Shown here piece by piece: positions 13,376 through 15,312 of a stretch of 15,312 nucleotides of DNA. The first letter of the stretch is position 1. Every line of letters starts with the position of its first letter. Under the pieces are notes generated by a model. That model did not search any database. It saw only the letters and a list, made by a program, of their open reading frames with translations, and was not told the origin of the DNA. The position numbers and the translations under genes were made by a program. The DNA is taken from NCBI GenBank assembly GCA_025350365.1, contig JANXXY010000311.1, forward strand, positions 1 to 15,312. The letters run 5' to 3'. The DNA comes from Bacteroidales bacterium. GTDB taxonomy: Bacteria; Bacteroidota; Bacteroidia; Bacteroidales; JAAUTT01.

Positions 13376-13876
13376 ATGATCAGTTTAAAGATATATATCC
13401 TTTCGGTATTGCTTTTGTTTTCGGGCAGAAGTTACCATCCGGTGCATGTTTCAGTGCTCAATATGGAATACTTACCGGAGAAGTCGATGGTCGATTTATC
13501 ATTCAAAGTTTTTACAGCAGATTTGGAATTTGCCATAGCCCATAATTTTAATGTGGCCTTAAATTTGGGACAACCCGGTGAGAGTCCTGAGGCTGAGATG
13601 CAAATAAACAAATATTTATCTGCAACTTTCAGGTTGATGATTAACAACAATTATCAACTAAAAATTGTTTCTATCAGTAAAGAAACATCTGAAGATGCAA
13701 CATGGGTGCACGTGTCATTTCCGGTTACAGAACAAATTCATCATTTTACCATTCACAACGCTATATTTATGGATTTATATCAGGATCAGACAAATCTGCT
13801 CATTATGACATTAAACAAAAAAGAGACCGGATACCGGCTTGATTTCTATAACCGTGAAATAACTTTAACCAATTAA
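13376..13876 (+). CDS. DUF6702 family protein
   Basis: The protein has 166 residues: a short hydrophobic N-terminus (ISLKIYILSVLLLFSG), probably a signal peptide, then HPVHVSVLNMEYLPEKSMVD (21-40), the opening typical of DUF6702. FKVFTADLEFAIAHNF follows, and the C-terminus reads NLLIMTLNKKETGYRLDF. The mature protein is probably beta-rich and periplasmic. The family is Bacteroidota-specific, with unknown role. ATG at 13376 follows a good -7 box. The next gene starts 24 bases downstream on the same strand, so the two are probably co-transcribed and facing away from the stress genes. Confidence 0.85.
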   Translation: MISLKIYILSVLLLFSGRSYHPVHVSVLNMEYLPEKSMVDLSFKVFTADLEFAIAHNFNVALNLGQPGESPEAEMQINKYLSATFRLMINNNYQLKIVSISKETSEDATWVHVSFPVTEQIHHFTIHNAIFMDLYQDQTNLLIMTLNKKETGYRLDFYNREITLTN

Positions 13877-13900
13877 ACCCAGATACAGATTATTTACGCT

Positions 13901-15312
13901 ATGAGAAAAAAAATATTTATCTTATTAACGCTAATCTTTACTGTTTTCGCAGTTAAGGCGACTCATAATCGGGCCGGAGAAATCACCTATCGCCAATTAT
14001 CCGCTTATACCTTCGAATTTACTGTAACAACATTAACTTATACGCTTAGCGCAGCCGACCGCAGCGAATTGGAAATAACATGGGGCGACAACTCCAGCTC
14101 CATAGCGCCACGAGTAACTATAAATAACAACCTTCCGGATTATTATCGAAAAAACACTTATAAGACAACTCACACGTTTCCAGGGCCTGGTATTTACGAA
14201 ATTGTGATGCAGGATCCGAACCGGAATTTTGGTGTTCTTAATATTCCTAACTCTGTAAATGTACTTTTTGCCATTAAAACGACCATGATTGTAAATCCAC
14301 AATTAGGCACCAACAATACCCCTGTTTTACTAAACGATCCACGGGATAAGGCTGCCCTTGGTCAGATATTCATTCATAACCCGGCGGCATTTGATCCAGA
14401 TGGAGATAGTATATCATATAAATTAGCTACTTGTTTACGTGATGGGGGCAAACCAATTGAGAATTACAGTTTGCCAAGGAAGGTAGAGAAGGGCGATACA
14501 CTTTTTGTAAACCCGATAACTGGCGACCTGGTATGGAACGCTCCCAGGGATACCGGAATTTTTAATATTGCCATGAATATTGAAGAATGGAGAAAAGGCG
14601 TAAAAATCAGTAATATTGTTCGCGATATGCAAATTGAGGTTCATAACTCCGATAACAGACCTCCTGTAAACCCACCTTTAAAACCTTGGTGCGTTGAAGC
14701 CGGAACCACTATTGCATTTAATATTAAAACCACCGATCCAAACAACGACAATGTTAATCAATTTGCCAATGGTGGTCCATTTGAAGTTAGTAGTCCGGCT
14801 TCTTTCAAGCTCGACACGGCAAATTCAGGAAAAGGATACAGCACATCCCTGTTTACCTGGAAAACCAATTGCAGCCATGTACGAAAACAACCTTACATTG
14901 TTGTTATAAAAGCTGAAGACAATAATCCCCAACTCAGACTTACTGATACTGATAATTTTACCATTATGGTGCTATCTCCGGCACCAAAAAATCTGAAGGC
15001 TTACGGAAGCAATAATTCTATCATATTAAGTTGGTCCAAAAATAGTTGTACCAATGCTTCAGGATATTCTATTTACAGGGCTTCGTCACCAACATCGCTT
15101 GTAATTGATAGTTGTGCAGGAGGCATCCCTGCCGATTCGGAATACAAAAAAATTGGTATCATTAAAAGTATCAATGATACTAGCTATGTTGATAACAATC
15201 AAGGGACTGGATTAAGTTTAGGAGTAAACTACTGTTATCGAATAGTGGCCACATTTGCCGATGGAGCATTAAGTTATCCTTCCGTTGAAACATGCGCTAC
15301 TCTCAAACCTGG
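13901..15312 (+). CDS. Large secreted PKD/FN3-domain protein, N-terminal part (type IX secretion style), cut by window edge
   Basis: This frame is open from ATG 13901 to the window end, with 470 codons visible. The signal peptide MRKKIFILLTLIFTVFAVKA is followed by THNRAGEITYRQLSAYTFEF, the usual start of Bacteroidota gliding-motility-associated C-terminal-domain proteins. An early beta domain contains EITWGDNSS (58-66) and HTFPGPGIYEI (91-101), as in PKD folds. A cadherin-like stretch FDPDGDSISYKL (164-175) and a similar one near TTDPNNDNVNQF (277-288) follow. An FN3 domain starts around 361 (APKNLKAYGSNNSIILSWSK) and runs to the edge. Surface adhesion or a gliding-related role is likely. 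The C-terminal sorting domain expected for type IX secretion is outside the window, so the export route is inferred. Confidence 0.85.
   Translation, partial: MRKKIFILLTLIFTVFAVKATHNRAGEITYRQLSAYTFEFTVTTLTYTLSAADRSELEITWGDNSSSIAPRVTINNNLPDYYRKNTYKTTHTFPGPGIYEIVMQDPNRNFGVLNIPNSVNVLFAIKTTMIVNPQLGTNNTPVLLNDPRDKAALGQIFIHNPAAFDPDGDSISYKLATCLRDGGKPIENYSLPRKVEKGDTLFVNPITGDLVWNAPRDTGIFNIAMNIEEWRKGVKISNIVRDMQIEVHNSDNRPPVNPPLKPWCVEAGTTIAFNIKTTDPNNDNVNQFANGGPFEVSSPASFKLDTANSGKGYSTSLFTWKTNCSHVRKQPYIVVIKAEDNNPQLRLTDTDNFTIMVLSPAPKNLKAYGSNNSIILSWSKNSCTNASGYSIYRASSPTSLVIDSCAGGIPADSEYKKIGIIKSINDTSYVDNNQGTGLSLGVNYCYRIVATFADGALSYPSVETCATLKP

Noticed and set aside
13432..14909. Short frames on both strands within the DUF6702 and PKD/FN3 genes
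   Set aside because: Plus-strand frame from 13901 is continuous for 470 codons with signal peptide and domains; the others are out-of-frame shadows.
1..15312. CRISPR array, tRNA or insertion sequence
   Set aside because: I saw no regularly spaced direct repeats, cloverleaf sequences or transposase motifs on either strand. Repeats present are single inverted repeats or the two promoter copies.

Overview
The window is AT-rich (roughly one third G+C by eye) and almost certainly comes from a member of the Bacteroidota. The signs are: short AraC-type regulators with an N-terminal ferredoxin-like fold, PorT-like outer-membrane barrels, a DUF6702 protein, a large secreted PKD/FN3 protein of the type-IX-secretion style, near absence of Shine-Dalgarno sequences, and promoter -7 boxes of the TAnnTTTG type. 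No tRNA, rRNA, CRISPR array, transposase or phage structural gene was seen. The region reads as ordinary chromosome, not a mobile element.

Layout. (1) Positions 1-1908, minus strand: a three-gene regulatory unit, transcribed AraC-type regulator -> single-domain response regulator -> CHASE3/PAS sensor kinase (cut by the window edge). (2) 2195-5400, minus strand: short transcription units for a DUF2383/PA2169-type four-helix protein, a YihY/BrkB-type membrane protein, an outer-membrane beta-barrel, CsbD, and an exported coiled-coil protein. (3) 5527-10792, minus strand: a tight four-gene unit, transcribed AI-2E-type transporter -> glycosyltransferase fused to an alpha/alpha-barrel domain -> ankyrin-repeat protein -> type II NADH dehydrogenase. 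(4) 10890-13072, minus strand: a holin-superfamily-like membrane protein with an unrecognised partner, a YtxH protein, a 51-residue lmo0937-type membrane protein, and a DUF4142 lipoprotein. (5) 13376-15312, plus strand: a DUF6702 protein followed by a large secreted protein that runs off the window.

Taken together, regions 1-4 look like an envelope or general-stress island. Most products are small membrane-, periplasm- or cytosol-located proteins of families (CsbD, YtxH, lmo0937, DUF4142, DUF2383, YihY, holin-like) that are linked to stress or stationary phase elsewhere. A two-component-type regulatory unit sits at one end.

The most notable new observation is non-coding. The genes starting at 5400 and 13072 lie 7.7 kb apart and encode unrelated exported proteins. 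They share a promoter with identical phasing: TGGGAATYATGTAA, 15 bases, ATGTAAT, 25 bases, TTTG (minus strand). This implies a common regulator that binds two ATGTAA half-sites 21 bp (two helical turns) apart. Several long compound hairpins follow stop codons, and a perfect 13-bp inverted repeat lies at 11770-11811.
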